Source: Acidobacteriota bacterium
GTDB lineage: Bacteria; Acidobacteriota; Terriglobia; Terriglobales; Acidobacteriaceae
Direction of reading: 5' to 3'
NCBI GenBank assembly: GCA_003225555.1
Contig: QIAM01000061.1
Span: forward strand, 1 to 64,000
Length of the DNA: 64,000 nt
Made by a program: the position numbers and the translations under genes
Shown here: positions 1-8,816 of the stretch, piece by piece
Numbering within the stretch: the first letter of the stretch is position 1
How the letters are laid out: the number at the start of each line of letters is the position of its first letter
The notes under the pieces: generated by a model
Seen by the model: the letters and a program-made list of their open reading frames with translations, nothing else
The model's database searches: none
What the model was told of the DNA's origin: nothing

Positions 1-345
1 CCCTCTTCGCAGTTTACGAACTCAACGACAATCCACACCGGCAACGGTCACGGCGCCCCTGTCTCTCTATCCCGCAATTCGACATCCCAATACTAGAATT
101 CCGCGATTGTTTCGCTCGACCAACCCCAACTACTGGGATTCATATCCCTACCTTGCACTACTGACTGTCGTTCGTGATCACTTCACGAATAATGCAGGCT
201 AGGTGCACCGGTTTCGTAACCGGGCTTCGTGCGCCGTACGTTTCTGCAACAAAATCTCCTCCGAATCCGTATCTGACATCAAGCGGTGGACGGAGCCAGA
301 AAGGCTTACCTTCCTTATCTGGCCCCGTCCAACCTCATAGAAAGC
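1..345. other. Leader region before the first permease, no gene seen
   Basis: I see no convincing coding sequence in these 345 bases. The only structure that stands out is an imperfect palindrome at 171-189 with arms TTCGTGA and TCACGAA around a 5-base spacer, which could be a repressor site for the permease operon. The ATPase subunit that such permeases need is not here and would lie to the left of the window, so this stretch may be an intergenic gap inside an operon rather than its promoter. Confidence 0.4.
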
Positions 346-1605
346 ATGTCTCTCGCGGATCTCATCGGCGACGTTCTCCGCACGCTCTGGGCTCACAAGC
401 TGCGCGCCTTTCTTACCATGTTCGGAATCGCGTGGGGCATCGTGTCGATTGTCCTCATGGTTGCGGCGGGCGAGGGACTGCGCAAGGGGCAGGAAGAACA
501 AGCCCGCAACCTGGGCAAGGACGTGATGATTGTGTTTCACGGCCGCACCAGCCTGCAGGCAGGTGGCACGCACGCGGGACGCGTGCTGCACTGGGAGGAC
601 GAGGATGTCCCGGTAGTGCAGGCGGAGTCGCCCGACTGCCAGTATGCGATTCCGGAGTTAGAGCAGGACACGGTGCGTGTGCACAGCAATTTCAATAATG
701 CAGCCTTCACGGTGACCGGGTCGTATCCGCAGTTTGGTTACATTCGCAGTCTGGATGTCGGGCAGGGACGGTTTTATGACTGGGACGACATGCGCGAGGG
801 CCGTCGTGTAGCGTTTCTAGGATCGGACGCGTCGAAGCAGCTATTTCCAGGACGCAGTCCCGTCGGCGATACGGTTTATTTGAACGATTTTCCTTACACC
901 GTCATCGGTGTGATGCGGAAGAAGAAGCAAGATTCGAGTTATGACGGCTGGGACGTGAACAAAGTCTTTCTTCCCTTTACTGCCATGCGGCGTGATTTTC
1001 CGGACAAGCCGCCGGGAACCTCCAGTACCTTCGATCAGCTACTCGTGACGCCGAAGTCTGTGGAGCAGCACGAAGCCTGCAAGCGCGAGGTTCGCGTGGC
1101 CCTGGCCCGCATGCATCGCTACGATCCCAACGATAAGGAAGCATGTCCGATCTGGGATACGGTGCAGGAAGCGCAAGCCTTCAAGACCATGACCGACGGG
1201 ATGAAGTATTTCCTGGGCGCAGTGGGAATCGTTACGCTGCTGCTGGGCGGGATCGGGGTGATGAACGTGATGCTGGTGGCAGTGCGCGAGCGCACGCGCG
1301 AGATAGGCGTCCGCAAAGCAATTGGTGCACCCGCGAAAACGATCCTCAGACAGTTCTTTATGGAAGCGTTGATCATTGCCTCCATCAGCGGAGCTGTTGG
1401 GCTGGGCGTAGCATTCGGGTTTTGCGCTCTTGTGAATCTCTTGCCCATGCCGGATTTCTTTGCCGGGCTGATCGCGGACTGGACGTCAGGACTAGTTGCC
1501 ACTGGATTGCTCGGAACGATTGCGGTCGCGGCTGCACTGGTTCCGGCGCGGAGGGCGGCGTCGATCGATCCCATCGAGGCACTGAGATATGAGGCGGGAG
1601 GATAA
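346..1605 (+). CDS. ABC transporter permease, MacB/FtsX type
   Basis: Inner-membrane permease subunit of a MacB-like (type VII) ABC exporter, 419 residues. One N-terminal membrane helix (LTMFGIAWGIVSIVLMVAA, about residues 21-39) is followed by a large periplasmic MacB-core domain and three C-terminal helices. The FtsX domain signature GIGVMNVMLVAVRERTREIG with the following RKAIGA segment is clear. The ATG at 346 was preferred over an upstream ATG at 286 because the protein then begins directly at the usual short cytoplasmic tail (MSLADLIGD). It is followed after 100 bp by a second permease in the same direction, so the two probably form a heteromeric exporter. No ATPase or membrane-fusion gene is visible. 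The substrate cannot be inferred; the family exports peptides, macrolides or lipoproteins. Confidence 0.88.
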   Translation: MSLADLIGDVLRTLWAHKLRAFLTMFGIAWGIVSIVLMVAAGEGLRKGQEEQARNLGKDVMIVFHGRTSLQAGGTHAGRVLHWEDEDVPVVQAESPDCQYAIPELEQDTVRVHSNFNNAAFTVTGSYPQFGYIRSLDVGQGRFYDWDDMREGRRVAFLGSDASKQLFPGRSPVGDTVYLNDFPYTVIGVMRKKKQDSSYDGWDVNKVFLPFTAMRRDFPDKPPGTSSTFDQLLVTPKSVEQHEACKREVRVALARMHRYDPNDKEACPIWDTVQEAQAFKTMTDGMKYFLGAVGIVTLLLGGIGVMNVMLVAVRERTREIGVRKAIGAPAKTILRQFFMEALIIASISGAVGLGVAFGFCALVNLLPMPDFFAGLIADWTSGLVATGLLGTIAVAAALVPARRAASIDPIEALRYEAGG

Positions 1606-1610
1606 AAGCA

Positions 1611-1693
1611 TTGAACCACGAAGGACACGAAGTCACACGAAGGCGCGGGAGCAAGGGTCTCTTCGTGCACACTTGTTGCCCTTGGTGGTTCAA
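1611..1693. repeat. Inverted repeat between the two permease genes
   Basis: Arms TTGAACCACGAAGG (1611-1624) and CCTTGGTGGTTCAA (1680-1693) pair with a single mismatch, and the interior is built from further ACACGAAG units. It has the look of a REP/MITE-like intergenic repeat and fills almost the whole gap between the two permeases. If transcribed it would form a long hairpin that could unbalance expression of the two genes. Confidence 0.6.
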
Positions 1694-1705
1694 AGATCGT
1701 AGTCG

Positions 1706-2962
1706 ATGCTGATTCAAATCATTCACGAGGCTGGGGTCGCGCTGAAGCGCAACCTCACGCGCAGCTTGCTCACCATGCTGGGGATCGTGTGGGGGATCGC
1801 GACCGTCACCCTCCTGATTGCCTACGGCAGCAGTTTTCGCAGCATTCTGGTGCATGGGTTTGATGCGTTCGGGAAAAGTGTAGTGATCTGCTGGCCGCAG
1901 CAAACCAGCGAACAGCCCGGCGGTCAGCGCGCGGGGAAGAAAGTTGTCCTCGAGCAAGCTGATCTGGAGATGGTGAAGCAGACTGCCCCGCTGGTAAAAC
2001 ATGTGTGCCTCGAAACTGTAAGGCGCCCGGGAATTGCCTATGGCGACCGAATGGTGGGCACAGCACCGGTGCGCGGGGTTTGCCCGGAGTATGGCGAGAT
2101 GAGGAATGAAGTGCCGTCGGAGGGCCGCTGGCTCAACGCGGAAGACGAACTGGAACGGCGGCGAGTGATCTTCCTCGGTGGAAGGCTCCGAGAACAACTC
2201 TTCAGCGGTCGGCCGGCGGTGGGAGAGACGGTGACGGTTTCGGGCGTGCGCTTCACGGTTGTCGGAGTGATGGCGCGAAAGATCCAGCTCAGCAATTACT
2301 TCTCGAGTGACGACGAGTCCTCGTGGATTCCTTACTCGGCGGCGGGCGACTTGTGGAACACGCGCTACGCGGCGGTGATGGTATTCGAGCCCATCGCGCC
2401 GCAGTTCGAGAAGAAAGCGATGGCGCAAGTGCTGGCGGCGGTGGCCACACGGCAGCAGTTTTCGCCGACCGACCCGAAGGCCTTCCAGATGTTCGGGCGC
2501 GATGAGTTCCGCCCTGTCATTGACGCCCTGACGATTGGACTGCAAGTGTTACTGACTTTCATCGGAACGCTAACCCTCGGTATCGGCGGCGTCGGCGTGA
2601 TGAACATCATGCTCGTTTCAGTGGACGAGCGCATTCGCGAGATCGGCCTGCGGCGCGCATTGGGCGCGAGGAAGCGGCACATCAAGCTGCAGTTTCTGGC
2701 CGAGACTCTGCTGATCATGTTGCTGGGTGGAGCGATCGGTGTAGTGCTCTCCTATCTGATCGCGGCAGCCGTCGGGACGTTGCCGATGATGGGACCGCTG
2801 TTCGAAGACGACTCAGGGCAAGGTGATATTCACCTTCGCATTTCAATGATGACGGTAATGCTCTCGACTCTAGTACTGCTGATTGTTGGCGTGATCAGCG
2901 GGCTGGTTCCGGCCCTGCGGGCATCGAAGCTGGATCCGGTGGAAGCACTGAGATACGAATGA
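1706..2962 (+). CDS. ABC transporter permease, MacB/FtsX type
   Basis: Second inner-membrane permease, 418 residues, with the same plan as its neighbour: N-terminal helix (LLTMLGIVWGIATVTLLIAY), a periplasmic MacB-core domain and a C-terminal FtsX domain with GIGGVGVMNIMLVSVDERIR and RRALGARKRHI. The two proteins are clearly paralogous but not close copies, which suggests a heterodimeric permease. The gene ends in the family-typical PALRASKLDPVEALRYE tail. It probably shares a transcript with the upstream permease. The substrate is unknown, and no ATPase is present in the window. Confidence 0.88.
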   Translation: MLIQIIHEAGVALKRNLTRSLLTMLGIVWGIATVTLLIAYGSSFRSILVHGFDAFGKSVVICWPQQTSEQPGGQRAGKKVVLEQADLEMVKQTAPLVKHVCLETVRRPGIAYGDRMVGTAPVRGVCPEYGEMRNEVPSEGRWLNAEDELERRRVIFLGGRLREQLFSGRPAVGETVTVSGVRFTVVGVMARKIQLSNYFSSDDESSWIPYSAAGDLWNTRYAAVMVFEPIAPQFEKKAMAQVLAAVATRQQFSPTDPKAFQMFGRDEFRPVIDALTIGLQVLLTFIGTLTLGIGGVGVMNIMLVSVDERIREIGLRRALGARKRHIKLQFLAETLLIMLLGGAIGVVLSYLIAAAVGTLPMMGPLFEDDSGQGDIHLRISMMTVMLSTLVLLIVGVISGLVPALRASKLDPVEALRYE

Positions 2963-2994
2963 GCAGAGGTCAGCCGCATAGAAATGCAGAGGTG

Positions 2995-3064
2995 AGAAGT
3001 CAGAATTGCAAAGGGACACTTCCACTTCTGCATTCTGAATCCTGACTTCTTACTTCCGACTTTC
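2995..3064. repeat. Degenerate intergenic inverted repeat
   Basis: The gap after the permeases holds AGAAGTCAGAAT near 2995 and ATTCTGAATCCTGACTTCT at 3032-3050 in inverted orientation, followed by more ACTTC units. It resembles other word-like intergenic repeats in this window (15490-15540, 23844-23884). No coding potential is seen. Confidence 0.4.
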
Positions 3065-3140
3065 TGATGCCGTCCACGAATTAGTTTGATCCTTCCTGCG
3101 GTTCGCAGTACCTTGCTGTTAAGCCGTAGCGAGGTGCACC

Positions 3141-4235
3141 TTGCCCATTTCCGCGGTGGATACAGTCTCTCTCGCCTTTCGACATACAAAGGAGCAACTG
3201 TTCCAGCCCCTTCGCTTTGGCCAGTGGACCAGGCTGGCGGTAGTCGGGCTGTTGGCGGGCGAACTGGGATCGAGCGGCGGGTGCAATACGCACTCCAATT
3301 TCAACATCCCGCATCAGCCTGACACATCCCGCCATTTTCTGTCACAGACATTACCTTCGATCGATCCGGCGCTGCTTGCCGGGCTGATTGCAATATTTGT
3401 CGTAGCTGGTCTGGTGCTTGGTCTCGTGCTGATGTATGTAAGCAGCGTCATGCGGTTCATTCTGTTCGACAGCGTACTGGTGAAGGAGTGCCACATCCGC
3501 CAGGGATGGAGCCGCCGGCAAGTCCCAGGGGTGCGGTTCTTTGTGTGGCACTTGCTCTATACGCTGGTGATGATCGCGGGAATCGTGGTGCTGGTTGGAA
3601 TCCCACTGGGATTTGCCTTTGTGGTGGGATGGCTGAAGGAACCGCGCCAGCATTTGGCGCCCCTGATCCTGGGCGGGATTCTCCTGTTCCTTCTGTTGGT
3701 GATTTTCGTTGTTACCGCCTCCGTGGTGTATGTGCTTACCAAAGACTTCGTCGTACCACAGATGGCGCTCGAAAACATTGATGCCTTCGAAGGATGGCGG
3801 CGCCTTTGGAGAATGCTGAAAGCAGAGAAGGGCGGCTACGCTGGCTACGTCGCCATGAAGATCGTGCTGGCCATCGCGGCGGCGATCACGGTCGGAGTGG
3901 CGACGCTGATCCTGGCCCTGATCTTTGTCATCCCGACAGCGTTATTGGCAATTGTGGCGGTGTTGACTGGGAAGACGGCCGGAATGACTTGGAACGTTTA
4001 CACGATCACCGTGGCTGTGGTCGTAGGCTGCATTCTGCTGGCGATTTTCCTCTACCTCGTCGCGCTCATATCGGTGCCGGTGATTGTCTTCTTTCCGGCG
4101 TATGCGATTTATTTCTTTGCGGCGCGCTATCCGGCGCTGAGTGCGGTGTTGTATCCAGTGCCGGCGGGCGCGGGTCCGACCGCTCCACCGGAGCAGCCCC
4201 CACCGTTGTCGCCGACTCCAGAGCCGATTGGGTAA
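3141..4235 (+). CDS. Multi-pass membrane protein of unknown function
   Basis: A 364-residue integral membrane protein with about six hydrophobic segments (for example around residues 72-100, 125-150, 165-195, 228-262 and 280-320) and a short proline-rich cytoplasmic tail. The N-terminus, with SAVDTVSLAFRHTKEQLFQP and the following LRFGQWTRLAVVGLLAGE, resembles acidobacterial membrane proteins distantly related to the membrane domain of glycerophosphodiester phosphodiesterases; I cannot name a function. The start is taken as TTG at 3141; a GTG at 3156 is possible. The gene stands alone between the permeases and the converging glucuronidase gene. Confidence 0.7.
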   Translation: MPISAVDTVSLAFRHTKEQLFQPLRFGQWTRLAVVGLLAGELGSSGGCNTHSNFNIPHQPDTSRHFLSQTLPSIDPALLAGLIAIFVVAGLVLGLVLMYVSSVMRFILFDSVLVKECHIRQGWSRRQVPGVRFFVWHLLYTLVMIAGIVVLVGIPLGFAFVVGWLKEPRQHLAPLILGGILLFLLLVIFVVTASVVYVLTKDFVVPQMALENIDAFEGWRRLWRMLKAEKGGYAGYVAMKIVLAIAAAITVGVATLILALIFVIPTALLAIVAVLTGKTAGMTWNVYTITVAVVVGCILLAIFLYLVALISVPVIVFFPAYAIYFFAARYPALSAVLYPVPAGAGPTAPPEQPPPLSPTPEPIG

Positions 4236-4296
4236 TAGAGGCGCCTACAGGGTCGAGCCCTCCGCCTCGGAGAAGCTCGAGTCTCCGTTCATGGCC

Positions 4297-6447
4297 TCAA
4301 GAATGAGGTACGGTTGCTCCTATCCGCCCCTTCGCGTCGGCAATCGCGGAGAGGCTGAAGAACCATCCATTGATGGTGTCGCGCCATAGCTTCGCCTGCT
4401 CCGCCTGATACTCAAGACGGCTGAGAACGGCGCGAAAGCGCGTATCGTCGATGCGGCCTTCCAGGCTCTTCCACCGCGACGAAAAACCTTGAGCCTCGTC
4501 AGCGCCCTCGTAATGCGAGTCGAAAATCGTTTGGATCACACTCTTGCCGGAGTGTAAGACGTAGGTGTAGGGAACGTGATGGAAGAACAGCAATAGATTG
4601 TCCGGACAGGTTCGAAGAGATTCGTAGTAGCCGGCGACGGGAGGAGAATACTGACCGATGAATCCGGTTCCCGTGCCACTAGTGCGATCCATTCCCACTC
4701 CCAGGTGGTCCGCACGAATCCACTGTCCCCATCCGTTGCGATCGGCCGATTCTGGACCGGGCGAGAAATGATCGCCGACGATGTTGGTCAAACTCTGCAA
4801 ACCCAGAGGCGAACCTGTGTATTTCTCATACACCGGCCACGATTCCAGCTGCATCTCGACGATGGTCTTGTTCACCTTGGGATCATCGCCGAAGGTGAGG
4901 TGGGTCCATTGCTCGATGGTCTGTCGTGCAGAGAGAGCCGGGTTCCATGCCAGCCGGCCAAAGGCATACAGGTTAGCCTGCGCGAGGTCGAAGCCGAGCC
5001 AATTTTCGTCCTGGCCAACGTCGGCAACTCCCACAAACCCACCTACAGGACGATGAAAAGTCCGGCCGGAAGCGATTTCGCCTACCGGCGTGTTCCCTCC
5101 GTTTGCGTGCAGGTCGAAGTCGAAGATTTCCTTCCACATCGGCGCCAGAAAACAGAGATGGCGCTGCTGCCCGGTGTATTCCTGCGTGATCTGCAATTCC
5201 AAGACCTGGTTCGTGTGCCGCAGTGCGCCGATCAACGGCGACACGGGTTCACGTACTTGAAAATCAATCGGACCGTACTTGATTTGCACGACCGCGTTGT
5301 CGTCAAAACTACCGTCCAGCGAGGCGAAGTTGTCGTAGGCGGCCCGGGCGCGATCGGCTTTCAGATCGTTCCAGTCCAAATGGTGGTTATAGACAAAAGC
5401 CCGATAAATCAAGACGCCCCCGTAAGGCTTTAGCGCGCGCGCGATTACGTTGGCGGCTTGCGCGTGGGTCCTCCCGTAGGCTGACGGTCCGCTGCGCCCT
5501 TCTGAGTCTGCCTTCATCAGGAATCCGCCAAGATCTGGAATCACGCGATAGATCTCGTCGGACTTTCGTTGCCACCAGGCAATGACCGCGGGATCCTGCG
5601 GATCGAAGGTGTTCAACCCGCCGACTGTTTTGGGGCTGGCAAAATCCACCGCAATTGCCAGCCGGACTCCCCAAGTGCGAAACACATTCGCGAGGCGCGC
5701 CAGTTGCGGGATGAACTCGCTGGTCAGAATCCGAGTATCGGCATTGACATTGTTGACCACGCATCCGTTAATCCCGACCGATGCGAGCAGGCGGGCGTAA
5801 TCTCGAACCTTACTCAATTCCGGCAGCACATTCCCAGCGGAGAAGAAAATGGAACGCCCCCCGTAGCCGCGTTCGATACTGCCGTCCAGGTTGTCCCACT
5901 CGTTGGTCCAACGGATTGAAGCCGATGGATTTTGCCTCTCGTCCAGAGCATCGAGCGTCTGGTGCAGGGCGACATGTCGGAGAAGTGCGAAAACTCCATA
6001 CGTGACGCCGCGATCGTTTGCGCCTGCTACCAGTAGCACTCGGCGCCCCTGCATCGTCGTAGTTTTCAGCAGGTATCCATCTGTAGCGGGTGCCAGCAGC
6101 CTGTTTCTAAGCTGCTTTGGCAACGATGGCAGGATTCCCAAAACAATTGCGCCACTGGACATTTCCTTTTGCAAGGGGAGGGTCCTGCCCAGCATGCTTT
6201 GCAGACCACGAGCCAATTCGGTCCCTGCCGACTGTAGGACCTCAGTCTCGCCGAGCACCACGATTCGGTCATACTTCTGAAGAACAGAAGCATCGTGAAT
6301 GGGTGCATATCGTAACCAGGCGTCGTGTCCGGACTCCGCACGAGCGGTCACCAAAGAAATAACGATAGGAAGTAAAAGAGAAGCCACGCGACGGAAAAAT
6401 CTGGCTCCGGTGCTCTTCGTTGCTGGTTCCACGGATTCTAGGGCCAC
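4297..6447 (-). CDS. aguA: Alpha-glucuronidase, GH67 family
   Basis: Removes 4-O-methyl-glucuronic acid from xylo-oligosaccharides during xylan breakdown. The 716-residue length and all three catalytic-site blocks of GH67 are present: the acid in KADSEGRSGP (Glu316), and the two bases in KYGPIDFQVREP (Asp394) and QEYTGQQ (Glu423). An N-terminal hydrophobic segment (about residues 20-36) ending near ARA suggests export to the periplasm, whereas many GH67 enzymes are intracellular. It stands alone, with no xylanase or transporter beside it. It converges with the membrane protein on its left. The assignment is secure; only the exact start is uncertain. Confidence 0.93.
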   Translation of the reverse strand: MALESVEPATKSTGARFFRRVASLLLPIVISLVTARAESGHDAWLRYAPIHDASVLQKYDRIVVLGETEVLQSAGTELARGLQSMLGRTLPLQKEMSSGAIVLGILPSLPKQLRNRLLAPATDGYLLKTTTMQGRRVLLVAGANDRGVTYGVFALLRHVALHQTLDALDERQNPSASIRWTNEWDNLDGSIERGYGGRSIFFSAGNVLPELSKVRDYARLLASVGINGCVVNNVNADTRILTSEFIPQLARLANVFRTWGVRLAIAVDFASPKTVGGLNTFDPQDPAVIAWWQRKSDEIYRVIPDLGGFLMKADSEGRSGPSAYGRTHAQAANVIARALKPYGGVLIYRAFVYNHHLDWNDLKADRARAAYDNFASLDGSFDDNAVVQIKYGPIDFQVREPVSPLIGALRHTNQVLELQITQEYTGQQRHLCFLAPMWKEIFDFDLHANGGNTPVGEIASGRTFHRPVGGFVGVADVGQDENWLGFDLAQANLYAFGRLAWNPALSARQTIEQWTHLTFGDDPKVNKTIVEMQLESWPVYEKYTGSPLGLQSLTNIVGDHFSPGPESADRNGWGQWIRADHLGVGMDRTSGTGTGFIGQYSPPVAGYYESLRTCPDNLLLFFHHVPYTYVLHSGKSVIQTIFDSHYEGADEAQGFSSRWKSLEGRIDDTRFRAVLSRLEYQAEQAKLWRDTINGWFFSLSAIADAKGRIGATVPHS

Positions 6448-6644
6448 TGCGAGTCTCGCGCGACCGTGGCTCCATGATGCATGGCGGCGGTCGCAAGACG
6501 CAACAGTGCATGAGCCCAGCCAACCTCATTGGTTGTCATTCCGAGCGAAGAGAGGAATCTGCCCTTGCGAGTACGTGGAACTCCGGCGACGGCGGAGGTG
6601 TCTGATGTTGCAGACACGCGCGTGCCTGAGAGGAGCAAGATTTC

Positions 6645-7097
6645 ATGTCATTCTCGATGGCAGGCGGAGGTCCGTCTGGTCCGCAGATTAACGTCACGCC
6701 GCTGATTGATGTACTGCTGACCCTGATTATTGTGTTCATGGTGGTGGTCTCGATGGATCAGGAATATCAGGAGAAAGTGCAGATGCCACAACCGGACAAG
6801 AAGCCTGCGGCAGAGGGGAAGCAGTTGCGCACAATCGTAATCCAGGTGGTATGGACGACGAAAGATCAGCCACCCATGGTAAAGATCAATCAGGAAGACG
6901 TGCGCTGGGAGGATCTGGAGATGCGGCTGGCGCAGATCTACTTGAAGCGTGCCGAGAAAGTTGCGTTCGTGCGTGGCGATGCAGACGTGGATTTCCAGTA
7001 CGTGGCCGACGTGATTGACCTGGCGCACCACGCAGGCGTGCAGCGGGTGGGGTTGCTGACGCAGGACCGGCAGGTGGCCGGGGAGGAGAGCCGTTAG
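6645..7097 (+). CDS. ExbD/TolR-type energy-coupling protein
   Basis: Small single-span inner-membrane protein (150 residues). The family hallmark is the N-terminal INVTPLIDVLLTLIIVFMVV segment, whose Asp in the helix (PLIDVLL) is the proton-pathway residue of the ExbB-ExbD and TolQ-TolR motors. The C-terminal part is the periplasmic domain. A GGAG motif about 9 bases upstream supports the ATG at 6645. There is no exbB/tolQ partner next to it; a decayed tonB-like gene lies about 1.4 kb away on the other strand, so this may be the remnant of a once larger energy-coupling locus. Confidence 0.88.
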   Translation: MSFSMAGGGPSGPQINVTPLIDVLLTLIIVFMVVVSMDQEYQEKVQMPQPDKKPAAEGKQLRTIVIQVVWTTKDQPPMVKINQEDVRWEDLEMRLAQIYLKRAEKVAFVRGDADVDFQYVADVIDLAHHAGVQRVGLLTQDRQVAGEESR

Positions 7098-7114
7098 CGG
7101 GCTGACGGCTCCTA

Positions 7115-8209
7115 TCAACGTTGAAGTCTTGGCAGCTCGGTGCGCGAAAGAATCGCGCCACGATCATCCAGAACGTAGACATCGCTCCAAAGGGCGGTGG
7201 AATTTCTCGAGCCGGCAATGCCTGGCAACGTGAAAGTAACCGTGGTCTTAGCTGAAGTGCAGCCAGACAGCTGCCGCAGTTCCTGCTCTGAAATGGGAAG
7301 AAGCTCGGCCCGACCCGTAGCAGGGTTGTTTGTTTTTTGCACGCGAAAGCAAGACAACCTCCACGGCACCGACTAAGTTCTGGCAACGCTTGGGTACTTG
7401 GACCTCCCAGTCGTTACCGCCATTTTTCCTGACGGTGGGTTCCTCGGCAAAAACCAAGGTCGGCGGATTGCCGCCGGGCGAGGCATAACGATCCGGCCAG
7501 CGGCGATCAAAGTCGATGCTGGCAGTGGCATAGAAGCGCTGCGCCTGCCGGTCTCGCGTGTCCCAACCTGGGTGCATGGAGTAAATCGAAGCGGTCGAAC
7601 TTGCGCGAGCCTGCAACAGATGATGCAGCGCGGGGACAAAGTCGGGATGGTACCCCGCGCGTGCCATGATCATCAGCCCCTCGATGTCAGCTTCGAGTTC
7701 CACCTGCGGCAGAACCGGGCGAAATCCTCGGAAGCCTTTCTTGAGTCCATCCATGTGCCGGCAGCACCGTCCAGATTGCCCATCGTGAGGGTGGCGCCGC
7801 CTTCGCCTTGCAGAGAACTCTCGTAAAGATAGCGCGGCGCCCAGTCGCGATGAATGACGTGAGCCATTTCGTGCGAAACGATCGCGGCCCGCAGTCCGGC
7901 GGTGGATCCGGCAAGCTCTGCGAGATCGCTCTCCACGTAGATGGTGCCATCCGGCGACGAGTAAGCGTTCAGCAGGCCATCATGCACACCACGCAACTCC
8001 CAGGACAGCTTCCCATCGCGCTGCGTGCGGACCTGATCGACCAGTCTTTGGAGGACGAGTCGTCCGACGACATAGCGTCCCGATAGTAATGTGCTTTGAG
8101 GTCGCAGTTGAAGGCGCAGGCGGGCCGCTGTTTCAAAATCCAGTTTGAACTTGTCAGGAATCGCCGGCGTGAACGAAGACTGCTGGGAAGCGAGCGGGGG
8201 TGGTGCACG
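7115..8209 (-). pseudogene. M48-type zinc metalloprotease, frameshifted
   Basis: Three reading frames on the minus strand together make one M48-like secreted metalloprotease. The middle frame (7673-8209) carries the zinc motif HEMAH in an IVSHEMAHVIHRD context. After a frame change near 7700-7730, the next frame (down to 7248) starts with the third-ligand region VELEADIEGLMIMARAG typical of M48. A further change near 7330-7350 moves the tail to the frame ending at 7115. Upstream, a stop at 8210-8212 cuts the frame off from a hydrophobic leader in yet another frame (VFLVSLLCLTCTT). With three breaks the gene is very likely dead. Assembly errors are the alternative, but the long neighbouring genes are intact. 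Confidence 0.75.
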
Positions 8210-8503
8210 TCAAGCAGAGGAGGGACACAAGGAAAACACAGCGCGGCTGACTGAGACCTAGTGTCACCGGCCCCTCCCGGAAATCTCTACCAAGTAACGG
8301 TCTAGGCGGAACCGAGCCGATTTGAAGCGAGCGGAAGGTGGTGGGAAGTCAGTTGTTTGTCGTGGCTATCGGTTCGAGGCGCGTCCTGACGTCGACTAGA
8401 TCCGGTAGGTCCGCCTGAATTAAGAGTCTCGCCGAAGAGTTGTTCGCGCTTCTGGTTCGGAGCGGGTTCCCCGCAGCCGTCAAGCCAGAATCTCACCGTG
8501 ACC

Positions 8504-8803
8504 TTAAAGCGCTGTGAGTTTAGGCACCGGTTCAAACACCCATTGTTTCAGAGCCGCCTCGACGTAGTCTTGGAATATAGGATGCGCCCTGACGACATTG
8601 GCGGAATCGACGGTGCCGTCCGGCCGAACTTGGAGTTCGGTAGTGGTAGGGCCTTGCATCCGGCCCTTGCGCGCTGCCACCGGATACGCGGGAACGACAA
8701 ACCTCTTAATGTGCAGGGTTGTCTTCGTTTCCGATGGTGTTTGAGCAAGAACTCCAAGAGAACAGAACGTCAATAGAAGTGCGATTCTGACACTTTGTTT
8801 CAT
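8504..8803 (-). pseudogene. TonB C-terminal-domain protein, frameshifted near its end
   Basis: Short periplasmic protein starting at MKQSVRIALLLTFCSLG (signal peptide ending near VLAQ), followed by a TonB C-terminal fold with FVVPAYPVAARKGRMQGPT and VDSANVVRAHPIFQDYVEAA. The frame stops after KQWVFEPVPKLTAL, but the next frame continues as NSQRFKVTVRFWLDG, the expected last strand of a TonB domain. One indel near 8515-8520 therefore explains the early stop. The frame after the shift is open to 8302. The intact protein would be an energy-transducer-like component; in the present form the domain lacks its last strand. The ATG at 8803 was chosen because the signal peptide begins there. Confidence 0.7.
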
Positions 8804-8816
8804 GATGATCCTTTCG

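Noticed and set aside
1385..2545. Long minus-strand open frame across both permease genes
   Set aside because: It runs antisense to two well-supported FtsX-type permeases and has an Arg/His-rich composition typical of shadow frames.
4705..5433. Long plus-strand open frame opposite the alpha-glucuronidase
   Set aside because: It is an antisense shadow of a GH67 gene with all catalytic motifs; the frame has no recognisable domain.
7084..7115. Terminator after exbD (AGGAGAGCCGT / ACGGCTCCT)
   Set aside because: The stem has a bulge, a long loop and no T-run, so evidence is too weak to list it.
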